Source: Acidithiobacillus sp. YTS05
GTDB lineage: Bacteria; Pseudomonadota; Gammaproteobacteria; Acidithiobacillales; Acidithiobacillaceae
Length of the DNA stretch: 64,000 nucleotides
Assembly (NCBI RefSeq): GCF_024396695.1
Contig: NZ_CP094359.1
Coordinates: forward strand, 1 to 64,000
Reading direction: 5' to 3'
Program-made: the position numbers and the translations under genes
The notes under the pieces: generated by a model
Told to the model about the DNA's origin: nothing
Databases searched by the model: none
The model's input: only the letters and a program-made list of their open reading frames with translations
Shown: positions 13,620 through 21,838 of the stretch, piece by piece
Layout: each line of letters opens with the position of its first letter
How positions within the stretch are numbered: position 1 is the first letter of the stretch

Positions 13620-14800
13620 GCCATGCCTCCTTGGTGGTCAGTCTGCTGCGGAAAGCTCAACAGCCGGTCGCGGTAGTGCTCGTATTGCTGGCGGCGTGCC
13701 TTGATTTCGGCAGGCAGGCCGGAGGAGAGGTCGTTCACCAGCGCGTCGAACTTGTCGAGGATGGCGACGATGCGGGCTTGTTCTTCGAGTGGCGGGACAG
13801 GGATCTTGATTTTCGAGAAACCGTCAATCAGCAGAGTGTTGACCTTGGTGCGAGCCACATACCTTGCTTTTTCGGCAATAAACGAAGTTGTCTGCATATA
13901 GTAGGAAATGAATTTCGGGTTCATCGTGTGGCGGAAGGCATAGCAGTGGTCGTGGATGGCGACTTCCTTATCGCCCAGCCATGCAACGGCTTTACCGACA
14001 TCCTCGACGGTTTCGCCCACGTCGGTAATCACTATGTCGCCGGGCTTGGCGTAGCGCAAGGTGTTGGCCATATCGGGTCGGACTTGTGAGATGACGTGAT
14101 CCGTCCACACGCCATACTGCGTGTATATCTCGCCATAGTGGATCACGCTGATTCCGTCATCCACGTAGTCGGCCTTAGTGAACCGCTTGCCGCGGATGAA
14201 CTCACCGATCTCCCCAAGCGGCTTCCACTCCACCTCCCCCTCTTCAAAACTCAACAACTGATCGCGGTAGTAGTGGTATTGTTTTTTACGGGCGGTCAGC
14301 TCGGCGGTCAGCTCGGCGGTCAGCTCGGTGAAAGTATCCAGCACTTTCACGATTTCGCGCTGGATTCCGAGGGGTGGGATGGGAATGCGGAAGTCGGTGA
14401 TCATCGGTTTGCGAATCGAAGTAACTGTGGCGCTGACCGCCTTCAACAGAATAAAAGCCTTGAAATGAACCGCGAAATAGTAGTAGGCAAACTTCGTGTC
14501 GAGTTGGTTGTAGTTAAAACTGATTCGGTAGGCACGCTGATGCAAGGCGTATCTGCCAGATACGTAGTGGAAAATTTCGCCAATTCCACCTTCGCCTGGA
14601 ATCAGGACTGCTTCTTCATCGAACTCATATTTGGCGATGCGAAGAACTTCTCTAGAGCGCACGTAAAACGGGAATTCTCCGTCGTCAGTCGCATCTTTGC
14701 GGTCACTGCTGCCAGTGCCGACACTAGCAATGTCTCCTACGGCCTTGAACTCCACCCCATCCGGGCACAACTCCTCGATCAATTCATCAATCCGACTCAT
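13616..14800 (-). CDS. hsdS: Type I restriction specificity subunit (HsdS)
   Basis: HsdS reads the bipartite DNA target and holds the M and R subunits. The 394 residues show two target-recognition domains (about 1-140 and 190-340). Each ends in a conserved helix preceded by a proline-rich strand, [19 protein letters not shown] and [19 protein letters not shown], followed by [14 protein letters not shown] or [14 protein letters not shown]. The central linker at 158-170 contains [13 protein letters not shown], matching the TAEL repeats of EcoR124I/II, where copy number sets the gap between the two half sites. It overlaps the upstream DUF1016 gene and the downstream fic gene by ATGA. No frameshift is seen, so it should be active. 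Confidence 0.94.
   Translation of the reverse strand: MSRIDELIEELCPDGVEFKAVGDIASVGTGSSDRKDATDDGEFPFYVRSREVLRIAKYEFDEEAVLIPGEGGIGEIFHYVSGRYALHQRAYRISFNYNQLDTKFAYYYFAVHFKAFILLKAVSATVTSIRKPMITDFRIPIPPLGIQREIVKVLDTFTELTAELTAELTARKKQYHYYRDQLLSFEEGEVEWKPLGEIGEFIRGKRFTKADYVDDGISVIHYGEIYTQYGVWTDHVISQVRPDMANTLRYAKPGDIVITDVGETVEDVGKAVAWLGDKEVAIHDHCYAFRHTMNPKFISYYMQTTSFIAEKARYVARTKVNTLLIDGFSKIKIPVPPLEEQARIVAILDKFDALVNDLSSGLPAEIKARRQQYEHYRDRLLSFPQQTDHQGGMA
14291..14326. repeat. Three perfect 12-bp tandem repeats inside hsdS
   Basis: The unit GGCGGTCAGCTC occurs three times without interruption and encodes the TAEL-type linker of HsdS. Each unit is four codons, so slippage would add or remove four residues without shifting the frame. 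In EcoR124 enzymes this changes the spacer length of the recognised sequence. Confidence 0.9.
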
Positions 14801-15837
14801 GCCTCACCTCCCTGCAATTCCCGCTCGATCTGCTCAATGCTGGGCAGGCTGGTTTTGAGGGGGTCGGGCAGCGATTGGATCAGTTTGTATTCGGCAATAC
14901 CCATCGGTTGGCTTTTGTCGCCCAGGGCGTATTCGGCCACCACCTTGTTTTTGCTCTTGCACAGCAACAGGCCGATGGTGGGGTTGTCCAGTTCGTGCTT
15001 CACCTGCTTGTCCACAGCGGTCATGTAAAACCCTAGTTGCCCCAGATGCTCGGGTTTGAACTTGCCTCCCTTGAGTTCGACCACCACATAGCAGCGCAAT
15101 TTTAGGTGGTAAAACAGCAGGTCAATGAAAAATTCGTCACCCCCCACATCCAGCAACACCTGCCGACCGACGAAGGCAAAGCCCGCGCCCAACTCCAGCA
15201 GAAATTCGGTGATATGTTTGACCAAGGCACGCTCAACCTCGTGTTCTTGCGCTTCGTCGGTCAGGCTCAGAAAGTCGAAACGGTAAGGGTCTTTGAGGGA
15301 TTCGCGTGCCAGATCGGACTGGGGTTTGGGCAAATGGGCATCAAAGTTGGTGATGGCTGAACCGCTGCGTTCGTGCAGGCGGGTTTCGATTTGCATCACC
15401 AGCACATTGCGCGACCAGTTGTGCTCAATGGCCTTTGCGGCGTACCAACGGCGCGCTTCGGGGCTGGACAGCTTGTCCAGCAGCGCCAATTGGTGATACC
15501 ACGGCAGTTGTGCAAGCACCGCTTGCACAAATTCGGCATCGGGCCAAGCCTCTGCGAAGGCACGCATGTATTTGAGATTGCGCGGCGAAAACCCTTTCAT
15601 GTCGGGGAAGGCGGCGCGTAAATCGTGCGACAGCCGTTCAATTACTTTTGCGCCCCAACCTTGTTCCTGTTGCCGGAGCAAAATATCCTGACCCATTTGC
15701 CAGTACAGCAACACCAGTTCGCGATTAACGGCCAGCGCGGTCCGCTGCTGGGCGCTGTGGATTCTGGCTTTTAACTCACTGAGCCAGTCGGCGTAGCCTG
15801 CGGGCGCGGGCAACAGTGTGGGGGGCATGTCGCTCAT
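14797..15837 (-). CDS. DUF1016 / YhcG-type PD-(D/E)XK nuclease-domain protein
   Basis: This 346-residue protein has the two-part layout of the DUF1016 (YhcG) family. An N-terminal helical domain (about 15-165) contains [22 protein letters not shown] and [20 protein letters not shown]-terminal domain has a nuclease-like core with D239 in [11 protein letters not shown] and E254-L-K256 in [10 protein letters not shown]. Family members are proposed nucleases, but their role is not settled. Here the gene sits between hsdM and hsdS with ATGA overlaps on both sides, so it is made together with the restriction enzyme. It may act as an accessory nuclease or in defence regulation; that is inference from context. 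Confidence 0.88.
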   Translation of the reverse strand: MSDMPPTLLPAPAGYADWLSELKARIHSAQQRTALAVNRELVLLYWQMGQDILLRQQEQGWGAKVIERLSHDLRAAFPDMKGFSPRNLKYMRAFAEAWPDAEFVQAVLAQLPWYHQLALLDKLSSPEARRWYAAKAIEHNWSRNVLVMQIETRLHERSGSAITNFDAHLPKPQSDLARESLKDPYRFDFLSLTDEAQEHEVERALVKHITEFLLELGAGFAFVGRQVLLDVGGDEFFIDLLFYHLKLRCYVVVELKGGKFKPEHLGQLGFYMTAVDKQVKHELDNPTIGLLLCKSKNKVVAEYALGDKSQPMGIAEYKLIQSLPDPLKTSLPSIEQIERELQGGEA

Positions 15838-17405
15838 CCGTTTACTTCCGCACCTTCAATCTCGGCGACGATGGCATCAATCTCCTTGCGCAGCTTATCG
15901 ATTCGGGCAACGGTGGTTTTCAGCTCGGCATTGAGCTGGGCAATGTCCACCGCTTCGCGGGTGTCTTTGGCTTCGACATAGCTGCTGACGGACAGGTTGT
16001 AATCGTTGGCGGCCACCTGCTCGAAGGGTACGGATTGCGCGAAGTGCTCGATGTTCGCCTTGCTATCAAACACCGCCATGATCTGCTCGATATGCGTGTC
16101 CAGCAGCACATTGTTATTGGTTTCTTTCTTGAACAGGCCACTGGCGTCGATGAACTGGGTGCGGGTGTCGGCTTTGTGTTTGGACAGCACCAGAATATTC
16201 ACCGCAATGGTGGTGCCAAAGAACAGGTTGGGCGCGAGCGAGATCACGGTTTCGACATAGTTGTTGTCGACCAGGTATTGGCGGATCTTCTGCTCGGCCC
16301 CGCCACGGTAAAAGATGCCGGGGAAGCAGACGATGGCGGCGCGCCCCTTGGCCGAGAGGTAGCTAAGCGCGTGCAGCACAAAGGCAAAGTCGGCTTTGGA
16401 TTTGGGCGCCAGTACCCCCGCTGGGGCAAAGCGCTCGTCGTTGATGAGGGTGGGGTCGTCGCTGCCGATCCACTTCACCGAATAGGGCGGGTTGGAAACG
16501 ATGGCATCAAAGGGCTTCTCATCGCTAAAGTGGGGGTCGATCAGGGTGTTGCCCAACTGGATGTTGAATTTGTCGTAGTTGATGTTGTGCAAGAACATAT
16601 TCATCCGCGCCAGGTTGTAGGTGGTATGGTTGATTTCTTGCCCGTAAAAACCGTCTTCGATGATGTGCGCGTCAAAATGCTTTTTGGCTTGCAGCAGCAG
16701 CGAGCCCGAGCCGCAGGCGGGGTCGTAAATCTTGTTGACGCTGGTTTGGCCGTGCATGGCGAGCTGGGCAATCAGCTTGGAGACATGCTGTGGGGTGAAG
16801 AACTCGCCACCCGATTTACCCGCATTGGCCGCGTAGTTGGAAATGAGGAATTCATAGGCATCGCCAAAGAGGTCGATGTGACTGGCGTCAAAATCGCCCC
16901 CATGAAGATCACCAAAATCCAGCTCGGCCACACCTTTGAGCACAGCGGCGAGGCGGGTGTTCTTGTCTTTGACGGTATTGCCAAGGCGGTTGCTGGTGGT
17001 GTCGAAATCGGCAAACAGTCCTTTGATGTCTTGCTCAGACGGGTAGCCATTCGCGGAGGCTTCTATGGCTGCAAAGATGGCAGCCAGGTCGGTATTCAGA
17101 CTCTCGTTGGTGTTGGCCTTGGCCGCGACCTTGGCGAAGAGCTGGCTGGGGTAGATGAAGTAGCCCTTGGTCTTGATGGCGTCGTCTTTGATGTCCGGTG
17201 TGATGACGCTGTCGGGCAGCTCGGCATAGTTGATGCTGTCATCATCGCCTTCGATGTAGGCCGCAAAGTTTTCACTGATGAAGCGGTAAAACAGGCTGCC
17301 GAGCACGTATTGCTTAAAGTCCCAGCCATCGACGGCGCCGCGCACATCGTTCGCGATTTGCCAGATGCGGCGTTGCAGTTCGGCGCGTTGCTGAATGCTG
17401 CTCAT
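15834..17405 (-). CDS. hsdM: Type I restriction-modification DNA methyltransferase (HsdM)
   Basis: HsdM methylates adenine N6 within the sequence recognised by HsdS and protects host DNA. The 523-residue protein has the N-terminal HsdM helical domain ([25 protein letters not shown]...), the AdoMet-binding motif DPACGSGS at 228-235 and the catalytic NPPY at 305-308 followed by SVKW. A C-terminal helix probably contacts HsdS. AGGACA lies seven bases before the ATG at 17405. It is the first gene of the island operon, so methylase is made before nuclease, the usual protective order. Confidence 0.95.
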   Translation of the reverse strand: MSSIQQRAELQRRIWQIANDVRGAVDGWDFKQYVLGSLFYRFISENFAAYIEGDDDSINYAELPDSVITPDIKDDAIKTKGYFIYPSQLFAKVAAKANTNESLNTDLAAIFAAIEASANGYPSEQDIKGLFADFDTTSNRLGNTVKDKNTRLAAVLKGVAELDFGDLHGGDFDASHIDLFGDAYEFLISNYAANAGKSGGEFFTPQHVSKLIAQLAMHGQTSVNKIYDPACGSGSLLLQAKKHFDAHIIEDGFYGQEINHTTYNLARMNMFLHNINYDKFNIQLGNTLIDPHFSDEKPFDAIVSNPPYSVKWIGSDDPTLINDERFAPAGVLAPKSKADFAFVLHALSYLSAKGRAAIVCFPGIFYRGGAEQKIRQYLVDNNYVETVISLAPNLFFGTTIAVNILVLSKHKADTRTQFIDASGLFKKETNNNVLLDTHIEQIMAVFDSKANIEHFAQSVPFEQVAANDYNLSVSSYVEAKDTREAVDIAQLNAELKTTVARIDKLRKEIDAIVAEIEGAEVNG

Positions 17406-17537
17406 AGTCGATGTCCTGTTGAATCGTTCATTTGGTTCCCAATTGGATTTCCTTTGCGCTGAAAATCTACCAGAGACGCGCTCTACGGACCATGTTCCCG
17501 AAGGTCCAGGGTGGGATATGGGAACCTGCAGGAAGGG
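17406..17537. promoter_or_regulatory. Spacer between the sugar-porter stop and hsdM: presumed hsd promoter region
   Basis: The 132 bp must hold the promoter for the five-gene hsd operon, or let transcription run in from the sugar block. I see weak inverted pieces (GGACC...GGTCC near 17487-17507 and TTCCC...GGGAA) but no terminator with a T run and no convincing -35/-10 pair. The right 53-bp repeat begins 26 bp beyond its right edge. Confidence 0.4.
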
Positions 17538-18890
17538 TTATTCCTGATGCGCTCTGGAGTCGTCCCGCGCAAACGAGGCGCTGATCTCTTCCAGGGTCAG
17601 GCCTCGGGTCTCCGGAACACGGCGCCAGGTGTACCAAGCGGCAACGAGGGAGGCTAGGGCATAGAGAAAAAAGGTCTGGCCCTCGCCCAACCAGTGCATC
17701 AGACTGAGAAATACGCCGGTGACCAGCATATTGCTGAGCCAGTTGACGATGGTCGCGAGCCCCATGGCCCGTCCGCGCAGGCCAGTCGGGAAGATCTCGC
17801 TGATCAGGAGCCAGAAAACCGGGCCGATGCCAATGGCAAAGAAGGCGACATAAGCTGCTACGGCGAAGGCCAGCAGATACAGGAAGGCTCCCTGCGCCTG
17901 TGCCAGCATACAACTGGCAAGGGTCAATAAACTCGCAAACATGCCAAGAAAGCTGGTTAACAGTAGCGGTCGTCGTCCAATCCGATCCAGCCAGCGCAGA
18001 GCCAGCAGGGTCGCGAAGAAGTTGATGGTGCCGATCCCTACCGTGGCAATGATCTCCCCGTCGGTCGAGGTAAAGCCAGCGGCATGAAAGATGATGGGTG
18101 CGAAGTAGAGCACCACGTTGATGCCGGTGATCTGCTGAAAGATGGCCAGCACCAGGGCGATCTGCAAGGGCCGTCGTTGCGCCAGGAGTGCCCGCCACGG
18201 CAGACTGCGCTGGCCTGGATTATTGGCGGCCAGTTCCTGCCATTGCGTTGCGGCAGGATCGAGACGCAGGCCTTGCAGGGCCTGTCTCGCTGCCTCGGAG
18301 CGACCCATTTGCAGCAGCCAGCGCGGACTTTCCGGCAGCAACAGAACGCCAAGCAGCAAAACGATCGCTGGTAGCGCTCCCAGAGCGAACATCCAACGCC
18401 ACCCGGCGCTACTGTCGGCAAAAGCCAGACTGATCAGATAGGCGATGAGGATTCCCACGGTAATGAGCAGCTGATTGATGGTGACGATGGCGCCACGCTG
18501 TTTGGCGGGGGTGATTTCCGCGAGATAGAGGGGGGTGACCGTTGAGCTGAGTCCGATCCCCAGGCCCAGACAGGCGCGCCCCAGGAAGAGCAGCGGGATG
18601 CTGTTGGCGAGGGCCGCCAGCAGAGACCCCACGGCAAAGAGCAGGGCCGCGAGGGCGATGATCCGTCGTCGCCCAAAGCGATCGGCCAGGACTCCAGCCA
18701 GGGCGGCGCCAAGGGCTGCGGCGGCCAGGGCGATGGCGACAAACAGGCCGGCACTGCTGGCATCCAGGGAAAAGACATGGCGCAGAAAGAGCAAGGCGCC
18801 GGCCACGATGGCCGTGCCATAGCCAAAAAGCAGGCCACCAAGCCCAGCAATTCCGGCAATCAGGGCAAAAGAAGTAGCGCCACGTTGCAT
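17538..18890 (-). CDS. MFS sugar transporter, sugar porter family
   Basis: This inner-membrane symporter has 12 predicted membrane helices and 450 residues. Family signatures are present in order: DRFGRRR after helix 2, PESPRWLLQMGR in the central loop, QQITGINVVLYFAP in helix 7, DRIGRRPLLL, and the C-terminal [11 protein letters not shown]. They place it with GalP/XylE/Glf-type hexose or pentose transporters; the substrate cannot be told from sequence. It is the last gene of the sugar block, 24 bp after the CUT1 ATPase gene. Its last 29 codons include the right repeat. The tail after SFARD (DSRAHQE) differs from the remnant at the left repeat, so the present gene end was probably brought in with, or altered by, the island. 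Confidence 0.92.
   Translation of the reverse strand: MQRGATSFALIAGIAGLGGLLFGYGTAIVAGALLFLRHVFSLDASSAGLFVAIALAAAALGAALAGVLADRFGRRRIIALAALLFAVGSLLAALANSIPLLFLGRACLGLGIGLSSTVTPLYLAEITPAKQRGAIVTINQLLITVGILIAYLISLAFADSSAGWRWMFALGALPAIVLLLGVLLLPESPRWLLQMGRSEAARQALQGLRLDPAATQWQELAANNPGQRSLPWRALLAQRRPLQIALVLAIFQQITGINVVLYFAPIIFHAAGFTSTDGEIIATVGIGTINFFATLLALRWLDRIGRRPLLLTSFLGMFASLLTLASCMLAQAQGAFLYLLAFAVAAYVAFFAIGIGPVFWLLISEIFPTGLRGRAMGLATIVNWLSNMLVTGVFLSLMHWLGEGQTFFLYALASLVAAWYTWRRVPETRGLTLEEISASFARDDSRAHQE
17563..17615. repeat. Right copy of 53-bp direct repeat flanking the restriction island
   Basis: This copy lies inside the intact sugar-porter gene and encodes its C-terminal [18 protein letters not shown]. 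It differs from the left copy (9775-9827) at three bases. The two copies enclose about 7.7 kb holding exactly the five hsd-operon genes. Confidence 0.9.
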
Positions 18891-18914
18891 GGCTCTGCCC
18901 CGTTACGAGGATGG

Positions 18915-20030
18915 TTACGCCAGTCGGGAGCCATTTTCGGGATCGAAAAAGACCGCCCGCTCCATATGAAAACTCAGGGTACAGCGGGATCCGATCTGTA
19001 AGTGGGTACTCGGATGTACCCGTGCCACCAGGCTGTGGCCATCCAGGCGGGTAAATACCAGGGTATCGGGGCCGGTGGGCTCGAGCAGCTCCACGTCGAG
19101 CTCGATACTGTGCAAGGCTTCGCCCTCGCGCGCACTGCCGGGATCGGTGATCTGCTCGGGACGGATTCCCAGTGTAATGCGGCGTCCCAACTGACCGCGT
19201 AGGGCCCCCTGCATTTTTGGCGGTACGGGAAGAAGGTTTCCGTCGCCCTCGGCACCAGCCACTCGCAGGCACAGCCCCGATGCCTCTTCGCGCGGGACCA
19301 CGGGCAGAAAGTTCATGGAAGGGGAGCCCATGAAACCCGCCACAAAGCGGTTGGCCGGATCGTTGTAGATACTCTCGGGACTGCCCAGTTGTTGGATGAC
19401 ACCCTCATTCATCACGGCGATGAGATCGCCCATGGTCATCGCCTCGATCTGGTCATGGGTGACGTAGACCATGCTGGTTTGCAGCTGCTGGTGCAGGCGC
19501 TTGATCTCGCTGCGCATTTCCACTCGCAATTTGGCATCGAGATTGGACAGTGGTTCGTCGAAGAGAAAGAGGGTGGGTCGGCGGGCGATGGCGCGGCCGA
19601 TGGCGACCCGCTGCTGCTGACCCCCGGAAAGCTGGCGGGGTCGGCGGTCAAGCAGATGTTCGATTTGCAGCATGCGCGCGACATCCATGAGGATCTGCTC
19701 CCGCTCTGCCTTGGGCACCTTGCGATTTTCCAGGGCGAAAAGGATGTTGTTGCGCACAGTCATCGACGGATAGAGGGCGTAGGACTGAAAGACCATGGCA
19801 ATGTCCCGATCCTTGGGACTGAGTCCGTTCAGTCGGCGATCGTTGAGCAGGATGTCTCCCCCACTTTCCTGTTCCAGACCGGCGATGATGTTGAGCAAGG
19901 TCGTCTTGCCGCAGCCGGAAGGACCAATCAGCACCAGAAACTGATTTTCTCCGGTCTCGATATTGATGCCATGCAGGACTTCATCCTTGCCATAGCTTTT
20001 GTGAATGTCCTGCAAAATGAGCTTACCCAT
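18915..20030 (-). CDS. CUT1 sugar ABC importer, ATP-binding subunit (MalK/UgpC-like)
   Basis: This cytoplasmic ATPase powers the permease pair encoded just upstream. The 371-residue protein has Walker A GPSGCGKTT near residue 37, a Q-loop FQSYALYPSMTV, the signature LSGGQQQR, Walker B LFLFDEPLSNLD and the switch His in VTHDQIEA. A C-terminal TOBE regulatory domain begins after FVAGFMGSPSMNFLP. Length and domains match MalK, UgpC and MsmK proteins, which bind CUT1 permeases through the EAA loop. It starts three bases after the permease stop. With the binding protein at 21839-23119, glucose or mannose is the likeliest substrate. Confidence 0.93.
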   Translation of the reverse strand: MGKLILQDIHKSYGKDEVLHGINIETGENQFLVLIGPSGCGKTTLLNIIAGLEQESGGDILLNDRRLNGLSPKDRDIAMVFQSYALYPSMTVRNNILFALENRKVPKAEREQILMDVARMLQIEHLLDRRPRQLSGGQQQRVAIGRAIARRPTLFLFDEPLSNLDAKLRVEMRSEIKRLHQQLQTSMVYVTHDQIEAMTMGDLIAVMNEGVIQQLGSPESIYNDPANRFVAGFMGSPSMNFLPVVPREEASGLCLRVAGAEGDGNLLPVPPKMQGALRGQLGRRITLGIRPEQITDPGSAREGEALHSIELDVELLEPTGPDTLVFTRLDGHSLVARVHPSTHLQIGSRCTLSFHMERAVFFDPENGSRLA

Positions 20031-20033
20031 ACG

Positions 20034-20876
20034 TTATCCTTTTACCGCGCCGCCGGTCAGGCCGCGCACGAAATATTTTCCGGCCAATAAATAGACCACC
20101 AGAGTGGGTATGGCAGCAATCAGCGCTGCGGCCATATCGACATTCCACATATGCACGCTGGTGACGGTATCGACGAGGTCGTTGATGGCAACCGTAACCG
20201 GCTGTTGATCGCTGTTGGTAAAGACGACACCAAAGAGGAAGTTGTTCCAGATCATGGTGAACTGCCAGATTGCCGTCACCATGATGATGGGCGTGCTCAA
20301 TGGCAACATGACGCGCCAGAAGATGCGGAAAAAGCCGGCTCCATCGACCCGCGCGGCACGCACCAGATCGTGCGGAATGCTGACATAATAATTGCGGAAA
20401 AAGAGGGTGGTAAATGCCAAACCATAGATGATATGGACCATGACCAAACCAGGGATCAGGGTACCGGCAATATGCAATTTTCCCTGTACCCAGGCCATCG
20501 GCAACAAGATGATCTGAAATGGAAATACGGTGCCGAGCAGTAGTAGATAGAAAATGATATTGGCGCCACGAAAACGCCAGTGGGTCAGGATGTACCCGTT
20601 GATGGCGCCGATTGCGGTAGAGATGATGACCGCCGGAATCACCAGCTCAAACGAGTTGATAAAGAACGGATGAATGCCCTGATTGCTGGCGCCGATGGTG
20701 GCCCCACTCCAGGCATGTCGCCAGGCGTAGAGGTCAAACTGCCGGGGCAGGGCCAGGATGCCCTGATTGTAGATTTCCGGCATGGTTTTGAAGGACGTCA
20801 CCAGCATGATGTAGAGCGGTAATAGAAAAAACAACGCGGCAAGCGTCAGAAGCAAGTAGATCGGCAAACGGCGCAT
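20034..20876 (-). CDS. CUT1 sugar ABC importer, permease (MalG-like)
   Basis: The 280-residue inner-membrane protein has six predicted helices, starting with LLLTLAALFFLLPLYIMLVTSF. The EAA loop that contacts the ATPase is LVRAARVDGAGFFRIFWRVMLPLSTPI, with the conserved Gly and the spacing of MalG-type permeases. It forms a heterodimer with the product of 20876-21766. The start codon shares one base with the preceding stop (TGATG). It sits mid-operon in the order binding protein, permease, permease, ATPase, which is standard for glucose/mannose CUT1 systems. Confidence 0.93.
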   Translation of the reverse strand: MRRLPIYLLLTLAALFFLLPLYIMLVTSFKTMPEIYNQGILALPRQFDLYAWRHAWSGATIGASNQGIHPFFINSFELVIPAVIISTAIGAINGYILTHWRFRGANIIFYLLLLGTVFPFQIILLPMAWVQGKLHIAGTLIPGLVMVHIIYGLAFTTLFFRNYYVSIPHDLVRAARVDGAGFFRIFWRVMLPLSTPIIMVTAIWQFTMIWNNFLFGVVFTNSDQQPVTVAINDLVDTVTSVHMWNVDMAAALIAAIPTLVVYLLAGKYFVRGLTGGAVKG

Positions 20877-21766
20877 CAGACTTTCCTCCGTGCATCGAGG
20901 ATCACAAAGGGAACTACCACCACCATCATGATGGCCAGCATGATCAAGGCGCTGGCTGCCCCCACCCCCATCTCGCCGCGCTCAAAGGAAAAAACATACA
21001 TGAAGATCGTCGGAACGTTGGTGCTGTAGCCAGGACCGCCGCCGGTGAGCGCAATGATCAGACCGAAGGCCTTGATGGCCAGTCCCGCGCTGAGGATGAA
21101 TGCCACAAAAAATGTTGGCGCCAGATTGGGGAGAATCACTCGTCGATAAATGCGCAGAGTCCCAGCACCGTCGATGCGTGCCGCCTTGACGATATCGGGA
21201 CTGATGCCGCGCAGGCCGGCCAAAAAGATCGCCATCATGAAGCCGGAGGTCTGCCAGACGGCGGCAATGACCACGGTGTAGATGGCGAGGTCTGGATCAT
21301 CGATCCAGGCGAACTGGAAATGGGTGAAGCCCAGGGAGCGAACGATCGCCTGGACGCCAAAATTGGGGTCGAGCAGCCAGCGCCAGGCGACCCCGGTCAC
21401 CACGGCGGAGATGGCCATGGGGTAGAGAAAGACCACCTGAAATAGGCGTTCCCCACGGATCCGCTGGTCGAGAAGAATGGCGAGCAGCAGACCGATGGCC
21501 ATGGATATGGCCACATACAGCCCGCCGAAAATTCCCAGGTTGCTCAGGGAACGCCACCAGCGGCTGCTGCCGAAGAGGTCGTTATAATTGGCAAGACCAA
21601 TGAAGTGGTTGCTGGGCAGAATCGTGGATCGCGTCAAAGATAGCCACACGGTCCAGAGAATGAAGGCGTAGATGAAAAAAATGGCCGCCAGTACGGTAGG
21701 TGACAGCATCAGACCCGCTATGACTTGGTCCTTGCCACCGATACGCTGCATCACGGAATGTGCCAT
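20876..21766 (-). CDS. CUT1 sugar ABC importer, permease (MalF-like)
   Basis: This 296-residue inner-membrane permease has six predicted helices. Its EAA loop is ISPDIVKAARIDGAGTLRIYRRVILPNLAP, followed by ALTGGGPGYSTNVPTIFMY, a conserved stretch of MalF/UgpA-type proteins. I chose the ATG at 21766 (MAHSVMQRIGGKDQ) because GGGGAGG lies just upstream; the frame is open for ten more codons to 21796 without a good ribosome site. A strong hairpin at 21792-21820 lies directly upstream in the mRNA, separating this gene from the binding-protein gene. Confidence 0.92.
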   Translation of the reverse strand: MAHSVMQRIGGKDQVIAGLMLSPTVLAAIFFIYAFILWTVWLSLTRSTILPSNHFIGLANYNDLFGSSRWWRSLSNLGIFGGLYVAISMAIGLLLAILLDQRIRGERLFQVVFLYPMAISAVVTGVAWRWLLDPNFGVQAIVRSLGFTHFQFAWIDDPDLAIYTVVIAAVWQTSGFMMAIFLAGLRGISPDIVKAARIDGAGTLRIYRRVILPNLAPTFFVAFILSAGLAIKAFGLIIALTGGGPGYSTNVPTIFMYVFSFERGEMGVGAASALIMLAIMMVVVVPFVILDARRKV

Positions 21767-21791
21767 GAACCTCCCCTTTTTGTGATGGAAC

Positions 21792-21820
21792 GGCATCCCG
21801 CCGCGGCTGGGCGGGATGCC
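21792..21820 (-). promoter_or_regulatory. Strong intercistronic hairpin between binding-protein and permease genes
   Basis: GGCATCCCGCC (21792-21802) and GGCGGGATGCC (21810-21820) form a perfect 11-bp stem with a 7-base loop. On the transcribed strand no T run follows, so it is unlikely to be a simple terminator. In ABC operons such a hairpin commonly protects the upstream mRNA, so that binding protein is made in excess over permeases. The structure is seen; the role is inferred. Confidence 0.75.
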
Positions 21821-21838
21821 TGCGCTCTACTGCATTTC

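Noticed and set aside
14291-14326. Could the 12-bp repeats be a CRISPR or mobile-element end?
   Set aside because: The units are head-to-tail without spacers, in frame, and encode the known TAEL linker type of HsdS.
15816-17462. A 548-codon plus-strand frame covering hsdM
   Set aside because: It is antisense to all HsdM motifs; it has many Gly/Val runs typical of mirrored coding sequence.
9828-17562. Prophage or transposon origin of the island
   Set aside because: No integrase, transposase, phage structural gene or terminal inverted repeat was found; only the direct repeats support mobility.
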